Shown: positions 44,076-53,625, counted from the first letter of the stretch. The stretch is 64,000 nt of DNA from Anaerorhabdus sp036641015 (GCF_036641015.1 NZ_JAVWFO010000001.1:25663-89662); one strand, 5' to 3'. Numbers and translations: made by a program. The notes: generated by a model not told the origin, from the letters alone.

Positions 44076-45476
44076 CTAACCTATTAAAATGTCCCCGTGT
44101 GCATACGATACTTCGTTTGTTAATTTCTTACGCGAATTAACCCTAAATATTAATACTACAATTGTTATTGGTCCAACACGACCGATAAACATTAAAGCGA
44201 TAATGACCAGTTTACCAACTACCGAAAGTAGTGGTGTTAAATCCATTGATAGCCCTACAGTTGCGATTGCCGAGAAACATTCAAATATAATCGCTAAGAA
44301 TGGCGCAGTCTCAGAAATACATAACACAATAATCGCAATAACTAATGCTGTCAAGTAGATAATAGTAACAACGTAAGCTTTCATAAAGTTTACACGTGGT
44401 ATATCTCTTTTCATTACATTAATATGATTATCATTTCTTAAAATAAATAATACAAATATAAATAACATTGCAAATGTAGTGGTTTTAATACCCCCAGCAG
44501 TTCCTCCAGGTGATCCACCAATAAACATATATAAGCACATAATAAATTGAGTAGCTGGTTTTAATGCTGCAATAGGCAGCGTAGCAAAACCTGCTGTTCT
44601 CAATGTAGTTGATTGGAAGAATGAAGCCATCCACTTACTACTTTCACTTAAAGGTCCAAGTGTTGCTGGATTATTATGTTCTAATAAATAGATAATCACA
44701 GTTCCGGATAATAATAACCCAACAGTCATAAGTAATACAACTTTTGTATGTACCGATAACGTACTAATAAACTTCCTAAAGTTTTTACGCTTTGCGAATA
44801 AATCACCAATATTTTTACGTAAATCTAACCAAACTACAAATCCAATACCACCAGTAATGATTAGTCCAGCCACCGTAAAGTTAATTAGTGGATCATTAAC
44901 GAATGGTATTAAACTTGAGTGAGTTATATTATCAAGTCCAGCATTACAAAATGCTGATACAGATAAGAAAATAGAATTGAAGATACCATGAAACCAACCA
45001 TATTCAGGTACAAATTTAGTAGCGAATAACAAGAATCCAATAGTTTCAAATATCAAAGTGTATAAAACAATACTCCTAATAAACTTAGGAATATCTTTCA
45101 TATCATTCTTAGATAATGAATCTTGAATAATTTTTTTCTCACCTAAAAATATTTTATGTTTCATAAGTGAAAGCATTAATGTTAGTAATGTCATCAATCC
45201 AAGTCCACCAACTTGCATCAAACCGATAATTACAATTTGCCCCCACATATTATATTGACTTAAAATAGAATATGGGACAAGACCAGTAACACATGTAGCA
45301 CTCGTCGAAACGAATAAATGATCAATAAATGGCTTTGGAACGCCAACATTGGCAAATGGAAAACTTAATAGAATAGCTCCAGTTAAAATAACAAATGCAA
45401 AACTAAGAGCAATCATTGCCATTGGACCAACTTTTTTAAATAGTATTTGTCGTATAGACATATTAGATTTATCCAT
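44076..45476 (-). CDS. ktrB: KtrB/TrkH-type potassium channel subunit
   Basis: This 466-residue membrane protein has the four M1-P-M2 repeats of the SKT superfamily. The first selectivity-filter loop reads SATCVTGL, and later ones are SAFCNAGLD, TTLRTAGF and SAIATVGLS. It mediates Na+-dependent K+ uptake with KtrA. The size matches KtrB rather than TrkH. Together with ktrA it forms a two-gene operon divergent from the helicase gene. Confidence 0.95.
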   Translation of the reverse strand: MDKSNMSIRQILFKKVGPMAMIALSFAFVILTGAILLSFPFANVGVPKPFIDHLFVSTSATCVTGLVPYSILSQYNMWGQIVIIGLMQVGGLGLMTLLTLMLSLMKHKIFLGEKKIIQDSLSKNDMKDIPKFIRSIVLYTLIFETIGFLLFATKFVPEYGWFHGIFNSIFLSVSAFCNAGLDNITHSSLIPFVNDPLINFTVAGLIITGGIGFVVWLDLRKNIGDLFAKRKNFRKFISTLSVHTKVVLLMTVGLLLSGTVIIYLLEHNNPATLGPLSESSKWMASFFQSTTLRTAGFATLPIAALKPATQFIMCLYMFIGGSPGGTAGGIKTTTFAMLFIFVLFILRNDNHINVMKRDIPRVNFMKAYVVTIIYLTALVIAIIVLCISETAPFLAIIFECFSAIATVGLSMDLTPLLSVVGKLVIIALMFIGRVGPITIVVLIFRVNSRKKLTNEVSYAHGDILIG

Positions 45477-45625
45477 AATATCCCCTTTAATCTATAGCAA
45501 ATATTAGTTTACTCCTTTATAAATAAAAATCAACATATACCGTATTAGTTAAACCTTTCACAAAGAATTAAAAGTATACATATCCTTATCTTTATGATAT
45601 AGTGTTCCTTTGGAGAAAATAAACT

Positions 45626-47539
45626 ATGAAATTTAACGAATTACAATTATCAAAAGAAATGCTTCGTGCAATTCAAGATTGCGGGTATAACGAAGCTACT
45701 TATATCCAAAGTGCATGTATACCTGTTATTTTAACAGGTGGCGACATTTTAGGACAATCACAAACAGGAACTGGTAAAACAGCTGCTTTTGGCATACCAT
45801 TAATCGAAGAATTAAAAATTACTGATCACAAGAGACCTCAAGCGCTAATCCTTACCCCTACTCGTGAACTTGCTTTACAAGTAGTAGAAGAAATCCGTAA
45901 GTTTGCAAAATACAAAGAAGGTCTTAAAACAGTTTGTCTATACGGGGGAACTCCTATAGTTAAACAAATTCAAGATCTTAAGAAAGGTTGTGACATCGTT
46001 GTTGGATGTCCAGGACGTGTTCTAGACCATTTACGCAGACATACATTAAAGATGGAAAACTGTAATAAACTAGTCTTAGATGAAGCAGATGAAATGCTTA
46101 ACATGGGATTTAGAGAAGATATTGAATCAATTATTAACGAATTACCAGAAGAAAGACAAACTATTCTTTTCTCTGCAACAATGCCTAAGGCAATTCTAGA
46201 AATCACTAGAACTTACCAAACTAACCCTGTTCATATTAAAACACCAGTAACTGAACTTACTGCTGCAAAAATCGAACAAGTAGTTTATGAATGTAAGCAA
46301 AGTGACAAACGTGAAGTATTAATTCAATTAATTGAATTACAACGTCCTAATCTAGCAATGATCTTCTGTAACACTAAGAAAATGGTTGATGATTTAACAA
46401 GCGAATTGGTGGCTAAAGGATATCCTGCCGCTGCAATCCATGGTGACATGAAGCAAGAAGCTCGTGCCAACGTTATGGAACGCTTCAAGAAGAAGAAGAT
46501 TAATATCCTAGTAGCAACTGACGTTGCAGCTCGTGGTATCGATGTAGACAGCATGGATGTTGTTTATAACTTCGATTTCCCTCAAGAAGCTGAATACTAT
46601 GTTCATCGTATCGGTAGAACTGCACGTGCTGGTAAAGAAGGATTAGCTGTTACTTTATTAACTGCTAGACAAAGAAATTTAGTTAGAGAACTTGAACGTA
46701 CAACAAAAGCTAAGATTGAAGTTAAACCTTTACCTAGCCAAAAGATGATTCGTGAGGTACGTACTAATCAAGTTAAACAAGATATTAACAACATGTTAAA
46801 TACTTCAGTTACAAAAGAAATCGAAGAATTAGTAAATGAATTCATCGGACAAGGATTTAGTGAAAGAGAATTAGCGCTAGCTCTAGCTAACAATATGTTC
46901 TCATCAACTTTATTAGTTGAAATTAAAACTCCTCAAAAGGAACCAAATTCACTACGTGTAAACTCTAAAGATAAAACAACTCTTGAAATCAATGTTGGTA
47001 ACCGTCACAAAGTAAGTCCTGCTCATATCTTAAGTGCTATAGCAGAAGCTACTGGATTAAGTGGTAAAGACATTGGAAAGATCAACATTGGTGAACGTTC
47101 TACTACAGTAGATGTTCCAAAAGAAGTTGTATCTAGTATCCTTAATGATTTAAAGAATACTACAATTAAAGGTTATAATATCGAAGTAACTGAACTAGGT
47201 AGTTCAAATTCAAGATCAAGTAAAGATAGAAACTTTAGTGGCGAAAGAAGCTCAAGTCGTGATAGAGGCACTAGAGATAGAAGTTCTGGAAGAGAAAGAA
47301 GTTTCTCTAGAGATAAAAAATCAAGTGATGATAAGCCAGCTAGAGAAAGAAGTTTCTCTAGAGACAAAAAATCAAGTGATGATAAACCAGCTAGAGAAAG
47401 AAGTTTCTCTAGAGACAAAAAATCAAGTGATGATAAGCCAACTAGAGAAAGAAGTTTCTCTAGAACTAAGAAATCAAGTGATGACAAACCAGTTAGAGAA
47501 AGAAAAAGTACACCTGATAGAAAGAAGAAACAAGATTAA
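45626..47539 (+). CDS. cshA: DEAD-box RNA helicase (CshA/DeaD type) with repetitive tail
   Basis: This 637-residue protein has a full helicase core: the Q-motif region, SQTGTGKT, PTRELA, DEAD in LVLDEADEM, SAT, and HRIGRTAR. It then has a DbpA-like RNA-binding domain (about 455-535) and an Arg/Ser-rich tail (about 550-637). The tail contains four near-identical 17-residue units, such as RERSFSRDKKSSDDKPA. Such helicases remodel RNA in ribosome assembly and decay, especially in the cold. GGAG lies upstream of the ATG, and a strong terminator follows. Confidence 0.96.
   Translation: MKFNELQLSKEMLRAIQDCGYNEATYIQSACIPVILTGGDILGQSQTGTGKTAAFGIPLIEELKITDHKRPQALILTPTRELALQVVEEIRKFAKYKEGLKTVCLYGGTPIVKQIQDLKKGCDIVVGCPGRVLDHLRRHTLKMENCNKLVLDEADEMLNMGFREDIESIINELPEERQTILFSATMPKAILEITRTYQTNPVHIKTPVTELTAAKIEQVVYECKQSDKREVLIQLIELQRPNLAMIFCNTKKMVDDLTSELVAKGYPAAAIHGDMKQEARANVMERFKKKKINILVATDVAARGIDVDSMDVVYNFDFPQEAEYYVHRIGRTARAGKEGLAVTLLTARQRNLVRELERTTKAKIEVKPLPSQKMIREVRTNQVKQDINNMLNTSVTKEIEELVNEFIGQGFSERELALALANNMFSSTLLVEIKTPQKEPNSLRVNSKDKTTLEINVGNRHKVSPAHILSAIAEATGLSGKDIGKINIGERSTTVDVPKEVVSSILNDLKNTTIKGYNIEVTELGSSNSRSSKDRNFSGERSSSRDRGTRDRSSGRERSFSRDKKSSDDKPARERSFSRDKKSSDDKPARERSFSRDKKSSDDKPTRERSFSRTKKSSDDKPVRERKSTPDRKKKQD
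47291..47503 (+). repeat. Tandem 51-bp repeats in the helicase tail
   Basis: Four in-frame 51-bp units start at 47291, 47342, 47393 and 47444, and a fifth degraded unit starts at 47495. Units differ by a few, mostly silent, bases. The first three to four contain the inverted repeat AGAGAAA-GAAG-TTTCTCT, so the mRNA could form a hairpin in each unit. Copy number could vary by slippage or recombination. Confidence 0.95.
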
Positions 47540-47556
47540 TGTTTCTTCTTTTTTTT
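47521..47556 (+). terminator. Intrinsic terminator of the helicase gene
   Basis: An 11-bp stem AAAGAAGAAAC/GTTTCTTCTTT flanks the stop codon and ends in eight T residues on the plus strand. Confidence 0.85.
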
Positions 47557-47570
47557 GTTTATTAGTCAAA

Positions 47571-47605
47571 AAAAGAAAAACATCTAGCAAAGCTTACTAG
47601 ATGTT
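47571..47605 (-). terminator. Intrinsic terminator of rubrerythrin
   Basis: The stem AACATCTAG/CTAGATGTT at 47579-47605 is followed by a T-rich run on the reverse strand. Confidence 0.8.
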
Positions 47606-47613
47606 CAAATAAA

Positions 47614-48156
47614 TTAATAATTTGTTGGATGAACCATGAAGTATGATTTAGGATGAGTACATACTGGACAAACTTCAGGGGCATTTTTACCAATATATAA
47701 ATGTCCACAGTTACGACATTCCCAAACAGTATCTTCTTTCTTAACAAATACTTCACCATTTTCAATATTAGCTAATAATTTGTTATAACGTTCTTCATGT
47801 GTTTTTTCAATGGCAGCTACTCCGCGCATTGTTTCAGCAATTTCAGGGAAACCTTCTTCATCCGCCTCATCTGCCATTCGTGCATACATATCAGTCCATT
47901 CATAATTTTCACCAGCAGCAGCATCTTTCAAATTTTCCATTGTATCACCAACACCATGGAATAATTTAAACCATAATTTTGCATGTTCTTTTTCATTTTC
48001 TGCAGTTTGTAAAAATAATGCAGCTATTTGTTCATAACCTTCTTTTTTAGCTTTGCTAGCATAATAAGTATACTTGTTACGAGCTTGGCTTTCGCCAGAG
48101 AATGCATCCATTAAATTCTTTTCAGTCTTTGTTCCTTTTAAGTCTTTCATTTTCAT
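47614..48156 (-). CDS. rbr: Rubrerythrin
   Basis: This 180-residue protein has an N-terminal four-helix diiron domain (GESQARNKYTYYASKA, ENEKEHAKLWF, EKTHEERYNKLL) and a C-terminal rubredoxin domain with CRNCGHLY and CPVCTHP as iron ligands. It reduces hydrogen peroxide to water in anaerobes. The length and order of domains are typical. A purine-rich ribosome binding site precedes the ATG. It is monocistronic. Confidence 0.97.
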   Translation of the reverse strand: MKMKDLKGTKTEKNLMDAFSGESQARNKYTYYASKAKKEGYEQIAALFLQTAENEKEHAKLWFKLFHGVGDTMENLKDAAAGENYEWTDMYARMADEADEEGFPEIAETMRGVAAIEKTHEERYNKLLANIENGEVFVKKEDTVWECRNCGHLYIGKNAPEVCPVCTHPKSYFMVHPTNY

Positions 48157-48204
48157 CTCTCCTTTTTCTTATTATAACTCAATTTTATATAGATAAAGCA
48201 TTAT

Positions 48205-49026
48205 TTATCCAAATGCTACATCTAAAATCATCATAATCACAAAGCCAACAATACATCCCATTGTAGAGAAATGCGTTGCTTCATGACCACCCGTTTGACT
48301 CTCAGGTATCAATTCTTCAGTCACAACGTAAATCATTGCTCCTGCTGCAAATGCTAATGCGTAAGGTAAAATAGGTCTTACTGCAGTTACTAGGAATGCC
48401 CCAATAACCGCTGATATTGGTTCAACCAAACCACTTGCTTGACCATAAAGAAATGATTTTGTACGTGACAACCCTTCTTTTCTCAATGGAATTGAAACTG
48501 CTGCTCCTTCAGGAAAATTTTGAATTCCAATCCCTAATGCAACTGTGAAAGCTGCCATTAATTCTGGAACACTAGCATGTTGTGCTAACGCACCAAATGC
48601 CACACCTACTGCTAAACCTTCTGGAATATTGTGTAGTGTAATTGAGAACACAAGCAAGATACTTCTCTTCAGTTTTGTATGAATACCTTCTTCATGATGC
48701 GTTTTATCTTGAAAGTGCATATGAGGAATTGTATGATCAGATATCCACAAGAAGATTCCACCAGCCAAAAACCCAATTGCCACTACTATCCAAGCAGTCA
48801 TATTTAATTCTTCCGCCATATCAACTGCAGGAGCCAATAGCGAAAAGAAACTAGCCGCAATCATTACTCCAGACGCAAAACCTAACATGCCATTTAATAC
48901 CTTTTGATTAATATCTTTAAAGAAAAATACTAAAGCTGCACCTAAAGCTGTCATAAACCATGTAAATAACGATGCACATAGTGCCAAAGCTATAGGACCC
49001 ATTGTTATTAGTTGTTCTAAACCCAT
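48205..49026 (-). CDS. ZIP-family metal transporter (ZupT/GufA-like)
   Basis: This 273-residue membrane protein has eight helices and the paired metal-site motifs HNIPEGLAVGVAFG and QNFPEGAAVSIPLR. A histidine-rich loop (HMHFQDKTHHEEGIH) lies between helices 3 and 4. It likely imports Zn2+ or another divalent ion. The start is MGLEQL with GGAGG upstream. A longer frame adds 13 residues without support. Confidence 0.92.
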   Translation of the reverse strand: MGLEQLITMGPIALALCASLFTWFMTALGAALVFFFKDINQKVLNGMLGFASGVMIAASFFSLLAPAVDMAEELNMTAWIVVAIGFLAGGIFLWISDHTIPHMHFQDKTHHEEGIHTKLKRSILLVFSITLHNIPEGLAVGVAFGALAQHASVPELMAAFTVALGIGIQNFPEGAAVSIPLRKEGLSRTKSFLYGQASGLVEPISAVIGAFLVTAVRPILPYALAFAAGAMIYVVTEELIPESQTGGHEATHFSTMGCIVGFVIMMILDVAFG

Positions 49027-49095
49027 AATATATCCTCCACTATTATTATTGATATTAAGTATCAAAAAGGCAAGCGATATGCTTTAATATTTATT

Positions 49096-49548
49096 TCATA
49101 AACACTTTTCCATCACAAAATTTGTAAGGAAAATCCCTTTTCTTTCAACTTGTTGTTCTTTTATTAAATTATAACCACGTTTCATGAAAAATGGTTTTGC
49201 TGTAATCGATGCATGTGTTGTTATCACATTATTTATTACATTTTTTTCCAATTCATCACACAACATCGTTGCGATACCTTGTCTTTGATAATCTTTATGA
49301 ACATACAAATAGTCAAGATAACCTGTTTGATCAATATCTCCAAACCCCACAATACAATCGTCACTTACCACTACCAAAGTTATATGATTCATAAATGAAC
49401 GATTCATTTTTTCCAAATCTACCTCATTCGTTGCCCATGCATTTACTTGTTGTTCATTATAATCTTTTAAATTAATAGAATGAACAGTATCAAAAAATAA
49501 TCGATATAAATAGAAACAATCACTTGGTTCATATTTTCTTATATACAT
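49096..49548 (-). CDS. GNAT-family N-acetyltransferase
   Basis: This 150-residue protein has the GNAT core with the acetyl-CoA loop QRQGIATML (motif Q/RxxGxA) near residue 97, preceded by YLDYLYVHKDY. The substrate is unknown. The layout with an N-terminal IRKYEPSDC resembles YafP/ElaA-like acetyltransferases. AAAGGTGG supports the start at 49548. Confidence 0.9.
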   Translation of the reverse strand: MYIRKYEPSDCFYLYRLFFDTVHSINLKDYNEQQVNAWATNEVDLEKMNRSFMNHITLVVVSDDCIVGFGDIDQTGYLDYLYVHKDYQRQGIATMLCDELEKNVINNVITTHASITAKPFFMKRGYNLIKEQQVERKGIFLTNFVMEKCL

Positions 49549-49682
49549 ACTTACCACCTTTAACACTAAAACTTAATCCTTGTATAATACTCCAATTCAT
49601 CTTCATGATGAATAATTGCATTATAACACATAAAAACCATCTATTTTGAAGTGAATAGATGGTTCTTTGCATTTTAATATAA

Positions 49683-51281
49683 TCAATACAACTCGTAGAA
49701 TTTCCTAACCCCTATTTTTTTTAGGTAAATCCATATACCCAAATTAATAAATAGAATTGCAATGATTAGTAACATGATGAAGATATATTCACCAATTGCA
49801 GGAGCAATGTTAATATAAGCAAAAACGATTAAAGCTCCAACAACCATTCCACCTAGTATCGCTACAAATGAACTAGTACTTTGTTTAATTACAAGTATTT
49901 CTCTATCAAATTCAAGTTTAGGAAAATTAATATTTATAAAAACACCTAATAATCCAATTAAAATACCCATTAAAAATATCAACACTAATCCCATAATTAT
50001 TTCAAGCAACGTAAACCCTAAACCAAGGCTGATCAATATAAATCCAATAGATGAAGGTAGCCATATTATTATAGCATTTGCCAATGCTTTAGAAATGAAG
50101 ATAGTCTCAGTTGACACAGGTAAAGTTTTAGTTATCCAAAACTGTTTACCCTCTAGTGATATACTAACAGCTGCTGTTGGTGTCATAAATGCAAATAAAC
50201 AAATTGCTGTACAAACTAATCCAAATAATGTCGGTAAAATATCGAAACCTAATAACTCAAATTGTTTTAAGCCATCCATAATTAAACTTTTATTAAGTAA
50301 TAAATAAACACCACCAATAACAAGCATAACTTGCCCCATGCCCATGTTCATAAAATACATCATATTAGATGTAAACTTACTTAACTCTTTCAAACATAAT
50401 GCTAATAATGGTGATTTACCACCTTCTTTTCTTAGTTTGAAATTCTTGTTTTTATAACCAGTTTGAACGGTACTATTAATTTTTACAAACGTTCTACTAA
50501 ACACAAGTACAAACACCATAAACACAACTACATTTATCAGGATTGATAATAACAATTCAAAAATATTACCAGTAATACAACTATGAACATATAAGTAAAT
50601 TGGATATAAATATGTTTTGATATAACCTATTATATTTGTCACAACATCGATAGAAATAACAGTTTCTTCAACTGACGATAATGAAAACGAGAAAATCATA
50701 ATAGCACCAAACATTATAATTGAACCTAGATTTACAAATAAGTTTTTATATTTTCCATTACCTGCAACTTTACGAATAAAGAACGCAATCATACTAGACA
50801 AAGTAATAGGAATTAATATATTAAAGAACATCCCAACAACACCTAATAGATAAAACAAAATTCCCATTGATTGTAAATATCCATATACAAGCAATGCAGG
50901 TAACATTATTAATATACTATACATTAACATAATTGCTACAAATGAAATTACCTTAGCTAAGAATACTGTTGTTCTTGATATTGGCCATGTCATTAGCATT
51001 TCAAAATCTCTAAATTGAAATAATTGTCCTTGTGCTGTTGTAATTGAAAAGATGAAAATAATCAACACAGAAACAGTTGCCATTGAGTATAAAACCAATT
51101 CTTTATTACCAACAGGTAAACTAGAATAAATACCAAAGCTATAAACTGTTGAAGCAAAAATCATTGAAGCAACAATAACAAACAACAAAATTTTACTAGA
51201 CAAAGTTCCAGACCCAGCTTTAGTGGTATTACTTGTCATTATTGCTAATTGTATTTTTGCAATTTCAAAAAATTTTTTCAT
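49683..51281 (-). CDS. ABC-2-type exporter membrane subunit
   Basis: This 532-residue polytopic protein has about twelve to fourteen hydrophobic helices and the PTAAVSISLEGKQFWITK segment seen in putative ABC exporter permeases. It overlaps the ATPase gene by one base. No catalytic motif is expected. The substrate is unknown. Placement after an SdpI-type immunity gene suggests resistance to, or export of, a peptide. Confidence 0.85.
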   Translation of the reverse strand: MKKFFEIAKIQLAIMTSNTTKAGSGTLSSKILLFVIVASMIFASTVYSFGIYSSLPVGNKELVLYSMATVSVLIIFIFSITTAQGQLFQFRDFEMLMTWPISRTTVFLAKVISFVAIMLMYSILIMLPALLVYGYLQSMGILFYLLGVVGMFFNILIPITLSSMIAFFIRKVAGNGKYKNLFVNLGSIIMFGAIMIFSFSLSSVEETVISIDVVTNIIGYIKTYLYPIYLYVHSCITGNIFELLLSILINVVVFMVFVLVFSRTFVKINSTVQTGYKNKNFKLRKEGGKSPLLALCLKELSKFTSNMMYFMNMGMGQVMLVIGGVYLLLNKSLIMDGLKQFELLGFDILPTLFGLVCTAICLFAFMTPTAAVSISLEGKQFWITKTLPVSTETIFISKALANAIIIWLPSSIGFILISLGLGFTLLEIIMGLVLIFLMGILIGLLGVFININFPKLEFDREILVIKQSTSSFVAILGGMVVGALIVFAYINIAPAIGEYIFIMLLIIAILFINLGIWIYLKKIGVRKFYELY

Positions 51282-51982
51282 TACTCTAAACCTAGGAAGA
51301 TTTCTTCTAATGATTCATTACGAATAATTTCATCCGTTTCCCCTTGCAATACAATTGCTCCATCTTTTAATATAGCTACTTTATCACATAGCTTCTCTAC
51401 TACTTCCAATACATGAGAGGAAAAGAATATTGAACAACCCTCATCACAGATTTTACGCATTCTCTTTTTTAATGTAAATGCCGCCTTAGGATCCAACCCT
51501 ACAAATGGCTCATCTAGAATAAGCAATTTAGGTTTATGTACAAACGCCGCAATCAAAGCTAGCTTTTGTTTCATACCGTGAGAATAAGAACTTATAGAAT
51601 CTCCTAAATTAGTATCAAATTCTAATTCTTTAGATAATTCTTGAATTCTTTCATAACGATCTTCATTTGGTATACTATATAAATCACAAATAAAATTAAT
51701 ATATTTAATACCTGTTAAATGCTCATATAAATCTGGGTTATCAGGTATATATGCAAGTATTTGCTTACAAGCAATTGGATCTTTCTTAATATTTTTACCA
51801 TCAATTAATATTTCACCACGCTCAAAATCTAGAATACCTACAATGCTTTTTATAGTTGTTGTTTTCCCTGCACCATTGTGACCAATAAACCCAAATATTT
51901 CTCCACTTTTAACTTCGATGTTGATACCTTTAACAATTTCTTTTTGTCCATATGATTTATGGAAATCTTTAATTTCTAACAT
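51281..51982 (-). CDS. ABC transporter ATP-binding protein
   Basis: This 233-residue ATPase has Walker A GHNGAGKTT, the signature SYSHGMKQK (a common form in ABC-2 exporters), Walker B LLILDEPFVGLD and the H-loop SSHVLE. It pairs with the permease encoded directly downstream and lies 15 bases after the sdpI-like gene. Confidence 0.94.
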   Translation of the reverse strand: MLEIKDFHKSYGQKEIVKGINIEVKSGEIFGFIGHNGAGKTTTIKSIVGILDFERGEILIDGKNIKKDPIACKQILAYIPDNPDLYEHLTGIKYINFICDLYSIPNEDRYERIQELSKELEFDTNLGDSISSYSHGMKQKLALIAAFVHKPKLLILDEPFVGLDPKAAFTLKKRMRKICDEGCSIFFSSHVLEVVEKLCDKVAILKDGAIVLQGETDEIIRNESLEEIFLGLE

Positions 51983-51997
51983 TTTATCCCTCTTTCA

Positions 51998-52669
51998 CTA
52001 AGCCTTTTTGCTCATTTGAAAATAAATTAAAACCGTATAAATTAACACTATTAAAATAGTTCCTATTAGAATATACATTGTAAATACTTCGTTTAAGAAA
52101 ATTGAAAACAAATAAATAATTCCAATTATAAACAATATATATCCAAATACAGTGTAGTGCCTTTTACGTAAATCCGGGTCCATATTATAATAATTTTTAA
52201 TAAATCCTAGTCCTGTTAAATTGCCATTCAGCATCACTTTAGTTCGATAATATCCACTTGTCTTAGGCATATAATTACCTATTAAAATAAATAATATTCC
52301 CAAAAACACTAACATAATTCTTCTTAAATCTAATTGAATACCCATTGTTATTCCCATACTAAGCAAATATACAATAATACTTGTTAACGGTATAACCGAT
52401 TTAAATATATATTCAACTTTAGGTGTCTTAAGCCCATTATTTACAACATCATTTTTATAACAAAGATACACTTGTAATAACGCCATTAAAATTGGTAATA
52501 GAAACACAAAATAATTTTTTTGCATGTAACTATCTGGTTCGCCTTTAAAGTTAAAGTGAATTGCTACCATTTCAGGTAATTCGCTGTAATAATAGGCCCC
52601 AATAAGTATTGGCGCTAAGCAAAGTAAACTCGTAATAATAAGTGTTTTCCATTTTACATTACTCATCAT
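51998..52669 (-). CDS. SdpI-family membrane protein (DUF1648 and SdpI domains)
   Basis: This 223-residue protein has six membrane helices. The N-terminal half contains the DUF1648 pattern LPEMVAIHFNFKGEPD, and the C-terminal half has the SdpI-like GNYMPKTSGYYRTKVML. In Bacillus, SdpI gives immunity to the SdpC toxin and sequesters the repressor SdpR. The gene is one base after an SdpR-type repressor gene. No SdpC-like toxin gene is visible here. Confidence 0.92.
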   Translation of the reverse strand: MMSNVKWKTLIITSLLCLAPILIGAYYYSELPEMVAIHFNFKGEPDSYMQKNYFVFLLPILMALLQVYLCYKNDVVNNGLKTPKVEYIFKSVIPLTSIIVYLLSMGITMGIQLDLRRIMLVFLGILFILIGNYMPKTSGYYRTKVMLNGNLTGLGFIKNYYNMDPDLRKRHYTVFGYILFIIGIIYLFSIFLNEVFTMYILIGTILIVLIYTVLIYFQMSKKA

Positions 52670-52670
52670 T

Positions 52671-52931
52671 CTATCCTCCTAATTGCTGTATCCACATCAA
52701 AATATCTTCAAAAACAGATAAGTTTATCTCATAATAAATAAAGTTTTTTTGCTTCTCTTCATTTACTAATCCAGCTTTTTTGAGTTGAGATAAGTGATAT
52801 GAAACAGTTGCATTTGTTAAGTCAAATTTTTCTGCAATATCTCCTGCTGACATTTTTCCATTCTTTAGTAGTTCTAAAATATTTCTCCTTATCGGATCGG
52901 AAATTGCTTTTAAAGTATCATTTATACTCAT
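52671..52931 (-). CDS. ArsR-family autorepressor, SdpR type
   Basis: This 86-residue winged-helix protein contains ISDPIRRNILELL and a recognition helix in TNATVSYHLSQL. It ends with the FEDILMWIQQL tail of the SdpR subgroup and lacks ArsR metal-binding cysteines. It probably represses its own operon (sdpR-sdpI-ABC) through the palindromes at 52950-53026. Confidence 0.92.
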   Translation of the reverse strand: MSINDTLKAISDPIRRNILELLKNGKMSAGDIAEKFDLTNATVSYHLSQLKKAGLVNEEKQKNFIYYEINLSVFEDILMWIQQLGG

Positions 52932-52949
52932 CCTCTTTCATCACCACCT

Positions 52950-53026
52950 ATTTAGATAACTTTCTAAATACATTATGAACCTTATTTTCAAAAAATCAAT
53001 ATCTATTTCGAAATATTTCTAAATAG
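52950..53026 (-). promoter_or_regulatory. Palindromic operator/promoter region of the sdpR-like operon
   Basis: ATTTAGA-N6-TCTAAAT (52950-52969) lies 19 bases before the start codon. A second site at 53003-53026 has CTATTT...AAATAG around the perfect palindrome TATTTCGAAATA (53004-53015). The decamer TTTCTAAATA occurs in both. They are good candidates for SdpR-type binding sites. Confidence 0.55.
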
Positions 53027-53047
53027 AAAAAAAGTAGGTTTCCCTAC

Positions 53048-53551
53048 TTAAATTGTGTTTAAAAATTTTTTTGTATCATTATCATTTTTACATTCTATAA
53101 ATTTATGATGATATTTTTTTTGAATGTTTTTATAAAGATTTCTTATTTTTTTATTTCATCCATTAAATAATATCCACATAATGAATTCAATATCAATTTT
53201 CTCTATACAACCTTCTGTTATGGAGTCACGAGATTTACCTCTATTCTGAAAATATCGATTAAATGCTCTAATTAAGCATATTCTTCTTGGATAATTCATA
53301 TAAACTATTTTATCTGCATCTTCTAATCTTCTATCCATTTGAAAAGAAAAGTAATTACCATCAATAATCCACGATTGTTGATTGAGCGACTCTTCTACAA
53401 GTATTTCTTTGTCTTCTTGACTTCGTTCTTTCCAATTTTCAATGAATTGTATTTTGTCATAATGACAACAAGGGATATTCAATAAATTTGAACATTGTTT
53501 AGCAAGCGTAGATTTTCCAGATCCACTGTAACCAATAATTGCAATTTTCAT
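53048..53551 (-). pseudogene. FlaR-like P-loop kinase gene interrupted by an in-frame TGA
   Basis: The intact first part (53156-53551, 131 residues) has Walker A GYSGSGKST and the family pattern DGNY and MNYPRRICLIRAFNRYF. After the TGA at 53156-53158 the same frame continues NKKIRNLYKNIQKKY to FLNTI and stops at 53048-53050. This is what the C-terminus of the family (DNA topology modulation/adenylate kinase-like proteins of about 170 residues) looks like. Homologues usually have Arg at the stop position, so a CGA to TGA change is likely. The truncated product may be non-functional. Confidence 0.8.
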
Positions 53552-53603
53552 TCACCATCACCTCAAGTAAATAGTATTATAATTCAAAGTAATCAATCTA
53601 ACA

Positions 53604-53625
53604 AGAAAAAGCGATTACTCATCGC
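53604..53625 (-). terminator. Intrinsic terminator of the two-component operon
   Basis: GCGAT/ATCGC with loop GAGTA (53611-53625) overlaps the kinase stop codon and is followed by a T run on the reverse strand. Confidence 0.65.

Noticed and set aside
47173..47487. 104-codon minus-strand repetitive leucine-rich frame
   Set aside because: It is the antisense shadow of the helicase tail repeats.
47291..47503. CRISPR-like regular repeats
   Set aside because: The repeats are contiguous, in frame and protein-coding, with no spacers or cas genes.
53156..53158. TGA read as tryptophan or another recoded residue
   Set aside because: lon ends with TGA in a normal position and tryptophan is encoded by TGG throughout. 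A nonsense change from CGA is simpler, and no SECIS-like hairpin was seen after it.
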